Under the pieces are notes generated by a model. The model was not told where the DNA came from, ran no database searches, and worked only from the letters and a program-made list of their open reading frames with translations. The translations under genes and the position numbers were made by a program. A stretch of DNA of 64,000 nt from Flavobacteriales bacterium (GTDB taxonomy: Bacteria; Bacteroidota; Bacteroidia; Flavobacteriales_D; Crocinitomicaceae), in contig VEQH01000015.1 in the NCBI GenBank assembly GCA_018883325.1, forward strand, positions 1-64,000. Reading direction: 5' to 3'. Shown here piece by piece: positions 7,837-18,037 of this stretch. The first letter of the stretch is position 1; every line of letters starts with the position of its first letter.

Positions 7837-10233
7837 ATGATAATCAATACCTCTTTGGAGTACAAGGGAAATTTGTTCCCGCAATCAATCGTTAGTTTTG
7901 AGAAAAATGTAGATACTTACACGTTTCGAGCAAAAAATAATATCCTACTACGACTTACGATTTTACGGGATAGTGTAGTACGTTTTCGCTATGCAACGGA
8001 TAATGCCTTTGAAAAAGATTTTTCTTACGCTTTGGCCGATAATTATCCCAAAGGTTACAACGACCTCAATTTCTTAGAAGATGCTGATTATTATATTCTT
8101 ACAACGGCAAAAATCAAAATTTACGTTTCGAAAGAAAACATGCGCATCGGGATTTACACCTTGGAAGGAACACCTATTTTAGAAGACGAATTAGGATTTC
8201 ATTACGAGGAAAATCTTGAATTTGGAGGAAACATTGTGAAGATGTCGAAGCACAGTGCGAAAGGCGAAAGTTTTTACGGATTGGGTGACAAACCTAGTCA
8301 CATGAACCTAAAAGGAATGCGTTTTACCAACTGGAATACAGATGAATACGCGTTCGCTAAAGACAAAGATCCCATTTATAAAACCATCCCATTTTACATC
8401 GGATTGAATCAAAATACAGCTTACGGAATTTTCTTCGACAATACCTTCCGAACGCACTTTGATTTTGCGCATGAACGCCACGGAATCACATCTTTTTGGG
8501 CAGATGGTGGAGAAATGAATTATTACTTTTTTTACGGTCCTTCGAGCAAAGAAGTGATTAAAAATTACACACAATTAACGGGTGTTCCAGAAATGCCGCC
8601 GATGTGGACTTTAGGTTTTCATCAAAGTAAATGGAGCTATTATCCTGAAAGTAATTTCCGTGCTTTGGCGCAAAAATTCCGCGATTTACAAATTCCATGC
8701 GATGCCATTTATTTAGATATTGACTACATGGAAGGCTTCCGTTGTTTTACTTGGAGCAAAGAATATTTCCCAAATCCAAAACAAATGGTGGACGATTTGA
8801 AAGCTGACGGATTCAAAGTTGTGGTGATTATCGATCCGGGAATTAAAATTGACAAGGAATATTCGGTTTACAACGAGGCGATGGAAAAAGGGTATTTCTG
8901 TAAACGCTCAGACGGTCCATTGATGAAAGGAAAAGTGTGGCCAGGCGACTGTTATTTCCCCGATTTCACCAATCCAGAAGTGCGAACTTGGTGGGCAGGA
9001 TTGTACAAAGAATTGATCGAAGACATTGGTGTTCGCGGAGTTTGGAACGACATGAACGAGCCCGCAGTAATGGAAATTCCAGGTAAAACCTTTCCTTTAG
9101 ATGTGCGCCATAATTACGATGGAAACACCTGCTCGCACCGAAAAGCACACAATGTTTATGGAATGCAAATGGCTCGTGCAACTTATGAAGGGGTGAAACA
9201 ATTTGCTTACCCAAAACGACCGTTTATCATTACACGTGCGGCTTACAGTGGCACTCAACGCTACACTTCCTCTTGGACGGGCGACAATGTAGCTTCGTGG
9301 GAACATTTATGGGTGGCGAATATTCAAGTGCAACGAATGAACATCAGTGGCGCTGGATTTACAGGAACCGACATCGGTGGATTTGCCGAACAACCTACCG
9401 CAGAATTATTCACACGTTGGGTACAATTGGGCGTATTTCATCCATTTTGTCGCGTGCACAGCTCTGGGCATCATGGCGAGCAAGAACCATGGTCATTTGG
9501 AAAAGACGTAACGGACATCGTGCGAAATTTCATCGAGTTGCGATACCAACTTTTACCGTATTTATACACGATGTTCTGGGAATATATCCAGCACGGAACG
9601 CCGATGATTAAACCGTTGTTCTATTATGATCAAGAGGACATGCAGACGCATTTCAGAACCGACGAATTTATTTTCGGAAACCACATTTTGGTTTGTCCAA
9701 TTTTAGAACCGAACACACAAGGACGCAGAATGTACATTCCTCGTGGAACATGGATTAATTGGTGGACTGGCGAGCGCGTTGTTGGAGGTGAAGAAGTTTG
9801 GGTGGACGCAACAATGGAAACCATTCCAATTTTTGTGCGCGAAGGAGCTTGTATTCCGAAATATCCAGTGCAACAATACGTGGGCGAAAAGAAAATCGAA
9901 GAATTACAAATCGACGTTTATTTCTCCGAAGAAAAAACAAAATCACGTATTTACGCTGATGGTGGCGATGGTTACGACTACAAAAAAGGACGATTTTCAT
10001 TACGCACTTTGGAAGTTGTCGGCAGACCAGATTCATTAATCATCAACCAACACAAAGAAGGCGATTATGATGCGGAATACCAAAAATTCAAATTGGTAAT
10101 GCATAATTTACCGTTCGACGTGAAGAGCATTTATGTCGATGACAAACGCGCAGAATATGTCGCAACAAAAGTTGGAAACGCTTACGAATTAGTGGTGGAT
10201 AAGAACTTTAGTCAGTTGCATATTACGGGGTAA
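7837..10233 (+). CDS. GH31 family alpha-glucosidase
   Basis: GH31 enzymes release alpha-linked glucose (or xylose, or transfer glucosyl units) from non-reducing ends. The 798-aa protein has the N-terminal galactose-mutarotase-like domain, then the barrel with YLDIDYMEGFRCFTW, the nucleophile D405 in GVWNDMNEPAVM, and the acid/base D483 in SSWTGDNVASWEHL. GTDIGGFAEQPTAELFTRW and FCRVHSSGHHGEQEPW follow. No signal peptide is seen, so it is probably cytoplasmic. It is the last gene of the glucan operon (12-bp gap), so a role in glucan turnover or in supplying or recycling maltose and glucose is likely. The exact linkage specificity cannot be read from sequence. Confidence 0.9.
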   Translation: MIINTSLEYKGNLFPQSIVSFEKNVDTYTFRAKNNILLRLTILRDSVVRFRYATDNAFEKDFSYALADNYPKGYNDLNFLEDADYYILTTAKIKIYVSKENMRIGIYTLEGTPILEDELGFHYEENLEFGGNIVKMSKHSAKGESFYGLGDKPSHMNLKGMRFTNWNTDEYAFAKDKDPIYKTIPFYIGLNQNTAYGIFFDNTFRTHFDFAHERHGITSFWADGGEMNYYFFYGPSSKEVIKNYTQLTGVPEMPPMWTLGFHQSKWSYYPESNFRALAQKFRDLQIPCDAIYLDIDYMEGFRCFTWSKEYFPNPKQMVDDLKADGFKVVVIIDPGIKIDKEYSVYNEAMEKGYFCKRSDGPLMKGKVWPGDCYFPDFTNPEVRTWWAGLYKELIEDIGVRGVWNDMNEPAVMEIPGKTFPLDVRHNYDGNTCSHRKAHNVYGMQMARATYEGVKQFAYPKRPFIITRAAYSGTQRYTSSWTGDNVASWEHLWVANIQVQRMNISGAGFTGTDIGGFAEQPTAELFTRWVQLGVFHPFCRVHSSGHHGEQEPWSFGKDVTDIVRNFIELRYQLLPYLYTMFWEYIQHGTPMIKPLFYYDQEDMQTHFRTDEFIFGNHILVCPILEPNTQGRRMYIPRGTWINWWTGERVVGGEEVWVDATMETIPIFVREGACIPKYPVQQYVGEKKIEELQIDVYFSEEKTKSRIYADGGDGYDYKKGRFSLRTLEVVGRPDSLIINQHKEGDYDAEYQKFKLVMHNLPFDVKSIYVDDKRAEYVATKVGNAYELVVDKNFSQLHITG

Positions 10234-10240
10234 TTGAATT

Positions 10241-10267
10241 TGAAAAAGGAGGACCTCCTGCGTTTTT
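10241..10267 (+). terminator. Weak terminator-like hairpin after the glucan operon
   Basis: AGGAGG and CCTCCT face each other around a single base just after the GH31 stop, followed within a few bases by TTTTT. The stem is short, so this is tentative. The 157-bp gap to the convergent gene holds nothing else I can name. Confidence 0.35.
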
Positions 10268-10390
10268 GCGAGCGGAAGTGGATTGCGAATTATTAATACT
10301 CAGAAATTACATAGAATCCTTTAAAACTTCCTAAAATTGCAAGTCCAATATTTTTCTGCCACTTATAATCTTGATATTCTCAAACTTACA

Positions 10391-11644
10391 TCATCGGTTC
10401 TTAGAGAGTAATTGTAAGACCCAACTATTTTCAGAATTCGCGGTGAATTTTTCCAAATTTTTCACCATTACCTTCCGTAATTCTGGTTTGCAGTACAAGG
10501 CAGCCGTTGCACTTTCTAGTGTTAAGCGTGCTTTGTCTTCGTTGAAAGTGCGCAATTGTACTTTCATCGGTGGCTGTTCAGCATATTGTTGTAATGGTTT
10601 AGAGGAGTGAATAAGGAATTGCAAAACCAAATCACCTACGTTGTATCTTCGATTTCCAGCATCTTGTATAATACCTTGAAGTGAATTGTGCAAAGCTTGA
10701 TGATGTTTCACGAAATAATCAAAATGTCCAGTAAAAACCAAAGCTTTCAAGGCACGAGAAAGTGTGGCTGATCGGTTTTGCCACGGTTCTCGAGCCAAAC
10801 GAGGCAATAATTCATTCAAAATTTGCTCCATTTTTGATCGACGATTGAGGCCAACAAATTCTTGAAAAATTCGCATTTCAATTAGACGCGAAACCTGGTG
10901 ATAATGCAATTCGTTGAAATCCAAACTGGAATCGTTGATGAATTGTAGTGATTTCCAATCCACTTTTTTGCCGCAATAAAGTTGCTTACTGCTTAAATAG
11001 GTATTATAGAAAATTTGATCACCGATTACATTTACTTTGGGCGCATAAAACTTTCTAAGGGCATCGGAGTAATAATTATCAGGATCATCTTCATCCACAA
11101 AGCCTTCATAAAAATATTTCCTTCCTATTTCTGTGTCTGCCAACAAAGCTAAAAACCCATCTTTCTTTTTCAAACTCCGCATTTGAGTACCAAGAAACCA
11201 AACAAATTCAGTGGTGTTTGACAAATTTGGATCAAATGATTCCAAAATGAGCCGAGTTGTTGCCCAATCTTCTGTTTGAATAGCAAGTTCAAGAGCAGTG
11301 TAAGCAAAATCACCTTGTTCAAATTTCAAATCAGGATGAGTAAGTGACCAGCGAACACGATCGTTGTTTTCACTAGTAAAATGATTAAACGAACGAAAGC
11401 CCAAGTAGACCGAAAGTAAATTAAGTGTAGATACAAAAGGTCGATGTTCCGATTTAGAAAAACCAAAACACCTCGACAATGTAAGCGCTGAAATGGCAGT
11501 TCCTGCTTGATCCAACACTTCCGAAAGTCTTTTACAGTCACTGAAGCTATTCAATTGAATACCAGCACGTTTTTCAAGATGTCGTTTCAACTCTTGAAGT
11601 ACCAAATCGTTTGGGAGAACCGTGTAATGTCGTGCCATGCTCAA
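10391..11644 (-). CDS. Hypothetical protein with N-terminal HTH-like segment
   Basis: This 417-aa protein has no signal peptide. Its first 100 residues (SDCKRLSEVLDQAGTAISAL, LSRCFGF, STLNLLSVYLGFRSFNHF) look like the small DNA-binding-like module found at the start of many uncharacterised Bacteroidota proteins, where conserved TLxRxFGF and TLNLLxxYLGF phrases recur. The remaining 300 residues are helical, rich in Leu, Arg and Tyr, with no motif I recognise. It is a single gene, convergent with the glucan operon and divergent from 11805. A sensory or regulatory role is possible but is only inference. Confidence 0.8.
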   Translation of the reverse strand: MSMARHYTVLPNDLVLQELKRHLEKRAGIQLNSFSDCKRLSEVLDQAGTAISALTLSRCFGFSKSEHRPFVSTLNLLSVYLGFRSFNHFTSENNDRVRWSLTHPDLKFEQGDFAYTALELAIQTEDWATTRLILESFDPNLSNTTEFVWFLGTQMRSLKKKDGFLALLADTEIGRKYFYEGFVDEDDPDNYYSDALRKFYAPKVNVIGDQIFYNTYLSSKQLYCGKKVDWKSLQFINDSSLDFNELHYHQVSRLIEMRIFQEFVGLNRRSKMEQILNELLPRLAREPWQNRSATLSRALKALVFTGHFDYFVKHHQALHNSLQGIIQDAGNRRYNVGDLVLQFLIHSSKPLQQYAEQPPMKVQLRTFNEDKARLTLESATAALYCKPELRKVMVKNLEKFTANSENSWVLQLLSKNR

Positions 11645-11804
11645 AGAAACAGACTTTAAAAATACAAAATTAAGTTCACTTCAACTTGAAACAACTTGAT
11701 ACTACTTTTTCGGATGGGTGAGGGTAAATTTGGCAGAGTGAATTTTTGAATTTAACGCGGTAACTGAAAAGCGAAAAGAGTAGGTTTTATTTAATAACTA
11801 TCAA

Positions 11805-12719
11805 ATGGGAAAAGTTATTCAATTTTTTCACCCAGGAACTGAGCACAATGAAGATTCTGGGGCAAAGTGGCACACAGGTGAACATCGAAGAAAGTTTATG
11901 AAAACAAAAGGTTCGTACGTAAATGAATCAAAAGTGTTGAATTCTGGGGATATTTATTTTTGGGGTGAATGGGAAGCGCAGTCTAAACTTTTAGAAAGAT
12001 TTGTGAAATCTGGAAAAGAAATGCCGCATTTTTTATTCGAACCCTATTATGCAAAAGAGAATATAGGTGACTGCAACACAGACCCTTTCGTTTTTGGTAA
12101 TCAATATTATTATTGTGTTTGTAAACAAGGACATTACAAATCAATGAGGGAGTTGGAAAAAATGGATATTATTTTATTTGGCTCACACAGAGCAAATGAG
12201 TTTGTTTTAGATGCCTTATTTGTTGTAAAAGATTTTACATATTATAATGAAAGTAATTTCATTAATTTAAAAGAACATACAAATGAAACATATTTTGATG
12301 TTTCGATAGCACCAATCTTTACTAAAAAACCAATTGATAGTATTGAATTAGAGGTAAGTAAAGATGGCTGTATTACGCCAAAAGATAAAAAAATTGACGA
12401 AAGTGATAATTGCATGTATTCTAAGACCAAACAAGTAGATAAATACAGGAATTATAGGGCTGTAATGTATAATGAAAAAGATAAACACGACGGAATATTC
12501 TCTTTTGTACCTTGTGAAACTGATGGAGCTTTTTCTCGTCCCTCGATTAATTTTGAAAACATTATTAATCTGAATCAAACACAAGGAATAAAAATTTCCG
12601 AAGTACAAAATATGAGTAAATTTTGGAGTGAAATAACAAAACAAGTCTTTAATCAAGGATTGTCCTTAATGGTCGAAAGTGAATTACCTAAAAAAAGAAG
12701 TTATGAAACAGAATTATAG
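11805..12719 (+). CDS. Uncharacterised 304-aa protein
   Basis: I cannot name the family with certainty. The protein is soluble, with no signal or membrane segment. It starts with a compact conserved-looking block (GKVIQFFHPGTEH, WHTGEHRRKFMKTKG, SGDIYFWGEWEAQS) and has further motifs NTDPFVFGNQYYY and DIILFGSH. Proteins opening with this HPGxEH...HRRKF...FWGEWE arrangement occur scattered in bacteria as standalone accessory genes of unknown function. It is alone on its strand with a 160-bp upstream gap. Its 3' end overlaps the next start by 17 bp, which ties their translation together although the next gene is a secreted surface protein. Confidence 0.8.
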   Translation: MGKVIQFFHPGTEHNEDSGAKWHTGEHRRKFMKTKGSYVNESKVLNSGDIYFWGEWEAQSKLLERFVKSGKEMPHFLFEPYYAKENIGDCNTDPFVFGNQYYYCVCKQGHYKSMRELEKMDIILFGSHRANEFVLDALFVVKDFTYYNESNFINLKEHTNETYFDVSIAPIFTKKPIDSIELEVSKDGCITPKDKKIDESDNCMYSKTKQVDKYRNYRAVMYNEKDKHDGIFSFVPCETDGAFSRPSINFENIINLNQTQGIKISEVQNMSKFWSEITKQVFNQGLSLMVESELPKKRSYETEL

Positions 12720-15700
12720 TATCCAATTTGCTTTATTTTCTTTACTAATTGTGTCTATTCAGTTTTGTTTTGCGCAGCCAGGCACAAATGATATAAGCTT
12801 TAACATCATCGATCAATGTGGAATTAATAGTACTGGAGCATTTGGTTTAGTCTATACTCAAGACATTCAACAAGATGGAAAAATAATTATTGGTGGTGAT
12901 TTCTCTTCTTTCAATGGATTGGATGTCAATAGATTGGTAAGGATCAATGCAAATGGAGATGTAGACCAGACGTTTAATATTGGATCTGGATTTAATGCAA
13001 TTGTTTATTCAGTGATAATCCTACCAAATGGGAAAATTTTAGTAGGTGGTGACTTTACAAGCTTTAATGGGCTTACTGTTAATCGTATTGTAAGACTCAA
13101 TTCTAATGGTTCAATAGATCCTACTTTTCAATCTTCAGCAGATGGAGCAGTAAGATGTATAAGTATTCAAAGCAATAAAATCTTAATCGGAGGGGATTTT
13201 TGGTCTATTAACAACGGTCCTAATGGATCTATAAGATGTATTGCTAGGTTAAATATGGATGGTTCAACTGATAATAGTTTTGATATTACAACTGGTTTTC
13301 CAAATGGCAGTGTTAATGTAATTAAGCAACAATATGATGGAAAAATAATTATAGGAGGTACTTTTACTTTGGTGACGTTAAACTCTACAGCATACACAGC
13401 CAGAAGGTTAGTTCGATTAAATGTAAATGGTGGTTTAGATACTTCTTTCAATATAGGCGCTAGTTTCGGTTTTAATGATGGCGCTGTAAATGCTATAGAT
13501 ATTCTACAAGACGGTACAATTGTAGTGGGGGGAAGCTTCACATCTAACCGTATAGCATTTTTATCTCAAGATGGATATAGTAATGGCACTACTTCAGTAG
13601 GAACAGGTTTTGATGCTGTTGTTAATGAAATTACTGTCCAGCCTGATAATAAAATTCTAATTGGGGGGAATTTTACTCAATATAATGGTAATACGAATCG
13701 TTTGAAAATTATCCGTTTAAATTCAAATGGCACTATTGATAATACCCTAGCGACTTACTCTGGATTTACTGGATCAGTAAATTCTATAAATGTACAGTTA
13801 GATGGAAAGATATTAGTAAGTGGGGGATTTTCACAGATCAATGGTTCTTTTGTAAGCAAAAATATAGCAAGACTTAACACTGATGGTACATTGGACGTGT
13901 CATTTAAAAGACCATTAGGTATTTTAGGTAGGGTTAGAGTAATTGAAAGCCAATCAGATGGTAAATTAATCGTTGGAGGTGAATTTTCGAATTATAATGG
14001 CGTATTAAAAAACAGTCTAGCACGCCTTCATCCAAATGGAGAGGTTGATAATTCTTTTAATACAGGAACTGGATTTTTTACTCCAAGTCAATCCCTATCT
14101 GGAATAATCTATGCAATTTCTTTACAGCAGGATGGTAAAATTTTAGTAGGTGGTGATTTTACTGCTTATAGTGGAACAAATGCAAATCGAATAATACGAT
14201 TAAATTCTGATGGCTCAATTGATAATTCATTCAATGTTGGTTCTGGTTTTCCAAATGGTAGTGTTAATGTAATTAAGCAACAAACAGATGGGAAAATATT
14301 AGTATCTGGAACTTTCACTCAATTTAATGGATTTACTGCAAATCGAATAATACGATTAAATACAGATGGTTCAGTGGATAATTCATTTAATATAGGTTCA
14401 GGTTTTAATAATTTTGTAAGTACAATTGTTGTTCAATCTGATGGGAAAATTTTGATTGGGGGGGCTTTTACTCAATTTAATGGTCTTACCAGAAATAGAA
14501 TTATTAGGTTAAATGCCAATGGCTCTGATGATGCAACCTTTAACATTGGAACTGGTTTCAATAATACAGTAAGTAAGATTGGAATTACTCAGGCTGGTAA
14601 AATAGTGGTTGCTGGTGGATTTACTTCATATAACAGTGTTACAGAAAATTCAATTTGTCAATTGAATAATAATGGGAGCTTAGATATTACTTTTTCAAGT
14701 GGGACTGGATTAATGACAGGTCAATATTTAGCTGCTTGTCAAGCTATGTATGTTCATCCTGATGGTAAAATTATTGTTGGTGGTAATTTTTCAACATATA
14801 ATGGAACTATATCAAAGAGAATAGTTCGATTAAATTCAACTGGTTCAATTGATAATACTTTCAATATTGGAAGTGGGTTTTACGGATTAGAAGCAACAAT
14901 TAACAACAATAGCAACTTAGATGATGTATTAGCAATACATTTCTTAAATGGACAGTATGTTGTTGGGGGGGACTTTGAATTTTATAATGGTTTTTGCAGA
15001 GATAGGATTGCAAGAATCAATGGTAATTGTCCTAGTTCTTATACTTATGACTCAATTCAATCTTGTGGAAGCTATACATGGATAAATGGATTAACTTACA
15101 ATTCAGATATTGATAATGTGGTTTATACATTACCGAACTCACTAGGATGCGATTCAATAGTAATACTTACTCTAAATGTAAATGATATACCACTAATGCC
15201 GAATGGAAATAATCAGCAAAGTTTTTGTTCAGGAACCCTAGGGGACTTATCAGTTGTAGGAACTCAATTAAAATGGTATTCAACCTCCTTTGGCGACATA
15301 GCATTGAATCAAACTACTACCTTGCAAAACAATACAACCTATTATGCTTCCCAAACAGTGAATGGTTGTGAGAGTACAGACCGATTAGCCGTAACAGTTA
15401 CAATTCTAGCTCCAATTTCGCCATCAGGAAATTCCTCACAAACGTTCTGTAATACAGTGACTGTGAATAGTTTATCTGCAACTGGAACAGGTATTCAATG
15501 GTACAATGTTGCTTCAGGTGGAACGGCTCTTGCGGCAAACACAGCTTTAGTAAATGGACAAATTTATTATGCTACACAAACAGTAAATAATTGTGAAAGT
15601 CAGCAAAGATTAGCTGTAACTGTAATTTTGAATAGTCCAGCTACTCCTACTGGACCTACAACGCAAAATTTCTGTAATGCTGCAACTGTTGGAAATTTGT

Positions 15701-16326
15701 CTGCAACTGGAACAAATGTTAATTGGTACACTACAGCTACTGGGGGAAATCCGTTAATTACATCAACCGCTTTAAGCAACGGTATGTATTATGCTTCTCA
15801 AACCATTAATAATTGTGAAAGTATGAATAGATTAGCAGTTAATGTTTCTCTTTCCTCTCCTCCAAATACAAATGTGACTTTGAACGGAAATACACTCACA
15901 GCCAACCAACAAGGGGCAACGTACCAATGGTTAAATTGTGATAATAATTTGAGTCCAATCACAGGAGCAAATCAAATATCATTTACGCCATTAGTTTCTG
16001 GAAATTATGCAGTTCGTATTACGAAAAATGGATGTACAGACACCTCAGTTTGTAATTATGTTCAAATTTTAACCGGTTCAATTGATGAAAACGATGGATC
16101 TTTGATTATTAATCTATATCCAAATCCAAATAGTGGAACTTTTATTTTTGAAACTACACAAACAGGAAAATATTTGGTTATGAATAATTTAGGTCAAATC
16201 ATTACTGAGTTTAATGTTGATTATCCTTCTCAAAAAGAAGTTAACTTGAATAATCCTGCAAAAGGTATTTACTACATCAAACACATTACAAATCAAACTC
16301 GTCCAATACAATTAATTATTAACTAA
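12703..16326 (+). CDS. Secreted delta-60-repeat beta-propeller protein with T9SS sorting domain
   Basis: I take the ATG at 12703 (MKQNYSIQFALF...), preceded by AAAAAAGAAG, since a signal peptide ending FCFAQPG follows directly. Residues about 25-790 are a dozen or so delta-60 repeats of the form GKILVGGDFTxFNG...RIVRLNxNGSID. Next comes a Cys-containing SYTWINGLTYNS unit, three near-identical Ig-like modules (SFC...TGTxxQWY...YYAxQTVNxCES), and a type A T9SS tail starting NLYPNPNSGTF and ending IQLIIN. It should be exported by Sec and then anchored or released by the type IX system. Some repeats are almost identical at DNA level (13302-13331 and 14253-14282), a sign of recent internal duplication. 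Confidence 0.9.
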   Translation: MKQNYSIQFALFSLLIVSIQFCFAQPGTNDISFNIIDQCGINSTGAFGLVYTQDIQQDGKIIIGGDFSSFNGLDVNRLVRINANGDVDQTFNIGSGFNAIVYSVIILPNGKILVGGDFTSFNGLTVNRIVRLNSNGSIDPTFQSSADGAVRCISIQSNKILIGGDFWSINNGPNGSIRCIARLNMDGSTDNSFDITTGFPNGSVNVIKQQYDGKIIIGGTFTLVTLNSTAYTARRLVRLNVNGGLDTSFNIGASFGFNDGAVNAIDILQDGTIVVGGSFTSNRIAFLSQDGYSNGTTSVGTGFDAVVNEITVQPDNKILIGGNFTQYNGNTNRLKIIRLNSNGTIDNTLATYSGFTGSVNSINVQLDGKILVSGGFSQINGSFVSKNIARLNTDGTLDVSFKRPLGILGRVRVIESQSDGKLIVGGEFSNYNGVLKNSLARLHPNGEVDNSFNTGTGFFTPSQSLSGIIYAISLQQDGKILVGGDFTAYSGTNANRIIRLNSDGSIDNSFNVGSGFPNGSVNVIKQQTDGKILVSGTFTQFNGFTANRIIRLNTDGSVDNSFNIGSGFNNFVSTIVVQSDGKILIGGAFTQFNGLTRNRIIRLNANGSDDATFNIGTGFNNTVSKIGITQAGKIVVAGGFTSYNSVTENSICQLNNNGSLDITFSSGTGLMTGQYLAACQAMYVHPDGKIIVGGNFSTYNGTISKRIVRLNSTGSIDNTFNIGSGFYGLEATINNNSNLDDVLAIHFLNGQYVVGGDFEFYNGFCRDRIARINGNCPSSYTYDSIQSCGSYTWINGLTYNSDIDNVVYTLPNSLGCDSIVILTLNVNDIPLMPNGNNQQSFCSGTLGDLSVVGTQLKWYSTSFGDIALNQTTTLQNNTTYYASQTVNGCESTDRLAVTVTILAPISPSGNSSQTFCNTVTVNSLSATGTGIQWYNVASGGTALAANTALVNGQIYYATQTVNNCESQQRLAVTVILNSPATPTGPTTQNFCNAATVGNLSATGTNVNWYTTATGGNPLITSTALSNGMYYASQTINNCESMNRLAVNVSLSSPPNTNVTLNGNTLTANQQGATYQWLNCDNNLSPITGANQISFTPLVSGNYAVRITKNGCTDTSVCNYVQILTGSIDENDGSLIINLYPNPNSGTFIFETTQTGKYLVMNNLGQIITEFNVDYPSQKEVNLNNPAKGIYYIKHITNQTRPIQLIIN

Positions 16327-16350
16327 AAAGTTAAACAACGCAATTAAAAT

Positions 16351-16383
16351 GGTTGGATCAAGTACGATTCAACCTTTTTTTTT
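16351..16383 (+). terminator. Rho-independent terminator
   Basis: GGTTGGATC (16351-16359) pairs with GATTCAACC (16366-16374) with one G-T wobble and a 6-base loop. It is followed by nine T residues. It closes the delta-60-repeat gene. Confidence 0.8.
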
Positions 16384-16455
16384 ACTTTAAGATTTTTTTT
16401 CAACCCTTAACCACTTTAGTCACAAGTCAAATTTTATTCGATATTAACTTTAAAT

Positions 16456-17991
16456 TTAGAGCAAAATCTGCGACCAAATTAAAGCAACAATTACTAGAAA
16501 TAATACACCTAAGCTTAAAGCAAGTGCAAAACGTTTAACGAAAGAAACTCTACTTTCCAGAATAGGCATCATTTTCAAACGGACTTCTGCGCTTTGATTG
16601 GGTGTAAGAAACGTAACGAGGAGCCAAACTATTGTTGTAAAAATGGTAACAAATACCACTCTGGACTCTGATAAAGGATAATCATGAAATGGTAAATACG
16701 AATGAACACTCGGATAAAGCAATGTTAAAACAGCCGATCCTATCATTGCGCTCAATTGTGACCAAGCATTGATTCGAAAGCAAATCCAGCGTAATATATA
16801 CACAGGCGCAACCCCTGCTGAAATTGAAAAAGTTAGTTTAATTAAACTTTGTAAATCATCAATAAAGAATGCAAATATTACAGAAAGAGAACTTAACAAA
16901 AACATGGAGGCATATGAAATTGTTTTCAGTTGTTTTTCTTTAATAGCTGGAAATAAATTTCCTTTTACTACATCTACGGTTAAAAAAGAGGCTCCCCAAT
17001 TCATCAAGGATTCAGCAGTGGTAATAAACATTCCAAAAAAACCTAGAAATACAATTGGCTTCAAAGTGTCGGGTATTATTTGCATAACACTTTCCACATA
17101 ATGAATTTCAGGACTTAATTGATTACTTTTCATTCCAAGTATCAAGAGTATATGCCCGACCATTGCAAAACTGGCAATAAAGGAAAGTGCAATTGGAAAC
17201 AACCCAGTTAAAATAGCACTTTTAGAATCTTTAACAGCAGTAAAACGAGCCATTTCAGGACCTCCACCATCAAACAAATTACAACTCCACCATTGAATAC
17301 CTAAGAAGACTAATACTGTGAACCAAGAAGATGAGTCAACTGGGAAAATATTTTTCTTTTCTGGATGTAATTTAAAAAATGTAAAACCTTCTTTATTTCC
17401 ATCATATTTCAAAAGAAAAAACACAATTATTGACAGGCTTACAAAATAGAGAATACCATGAATAAAATCCGTTTTTAACTTTATGTCAAAAATATTTTTC
17501 AAGGCAAATAGACAAAGAATTACTCCAGTTAACAAAAGGGATTTTTCTTTCGATAGAGAGAAATAGATTTCCATGATTCTTGAAAAACCAATTACGTGAA
17601 AACAAAGTGCAAGTGAAACAACCAAAGCACCCACATAAATTGCTCGAAATTGATGGAGAAATCTTCCGTTTTTTCCAGGATAACGAAATAATAAAAATTG
17701 ATTATCTGTTATAAAATCTAATTTTCTCCAAAGTGGAGCAAAAACAATGGGAATAACAAATACACCTAGCCAACCTGACCAAAATAACCACATCCCAGAC
17801 ATTCCGTGAGAAGCAATAATTCCAGTTATTAATTGTCCTTGATCGACAGAAAGATAATACATGTAAAGCGAAAGACCTGACAGCCACCAAGTAACTTTTC
17901 TATTTGCTTTAAATACATTGTGCTTCCATTCTTTCTTTTGGAGAAAAGTGAACCCAATGATAATTAAAAGATAAAAAAGTAAAATAATCAA
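16456..17991 (-). CDS. Sodium:solute symporter family (SSS) transporter
   Basis: This 511-aa polytopic membrane protein has roughly 13 hydrophobic segments. It has the general layout of the SSS (SLC5-like) family: an N-terminal segment followed by WWLSGLSLYMYYLSVDQ, then GMWLFWSGWLGVFVIPIVFAPLWRKL and DNQFLLFRYPG, where the FLxxRYP phrase is common in the family. Substrate cannot be told. It is on the minus strand, convergent with the T9SS gene, 46 bp from the next minus-strand gene. That gene is an outer-membrane protein and may or may not be co-transcribed. Confidence 0.8.
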   Translation of the reverse strand: MIILLFYLLIIIGFTFLQKKEWKHNVFKANRKVTWWLSGLSLYMYYLSVDQGQLITGIIASHGMSGMWLFWSGWLGVFVIPIVFAPLWRKLDFITDNQFLLFRYPGKNGRFLHQFRAIYVGALVVSLALCFHVIGFSRIMEIYFSLSKEKSLLLTGVILCLFALKNIFDIKLKTDFIHGILYFVSLSIIVFFLLKYDGNKEGFTFFKLHPEKKNIFPVDSSSWFTVLVFLGIQWWSCNLFDGGGPEMARFTAVKDSKSAILTGLFPIALSFIASFAMVGHILLILGMKSNQLSPEIHYVESVMQIIPDTLKPIVFLGFFGMFITTAESLMNWGASFLTVDVVKGNLFPAIKEKQLKTISYASMFLLSSLSVIFAFFIDDLQSLIKLTFSISAGVAPVYILRWICFRINAWSQLSAMIGSAVLTLLYPSVHSYLPFHDYPLSESRVVFVTIFTTIVWLLVTFLTPNQSAEVRLKMMPILESRVSFVKRFALALSLGVLFLVIVALIWSQILL

Positions 17992-18037
17992 ATGCTATTT
18001 TTTGTAGTTATTGATTCGCACCGTCCTATTCAACTTT

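Noticed and set aside
9273-10039. Several open frames overlapping the GH31 gene on both strands
   Set aside because: They are shadows of the clearly conserved GH31 frame and show no start context or domains.
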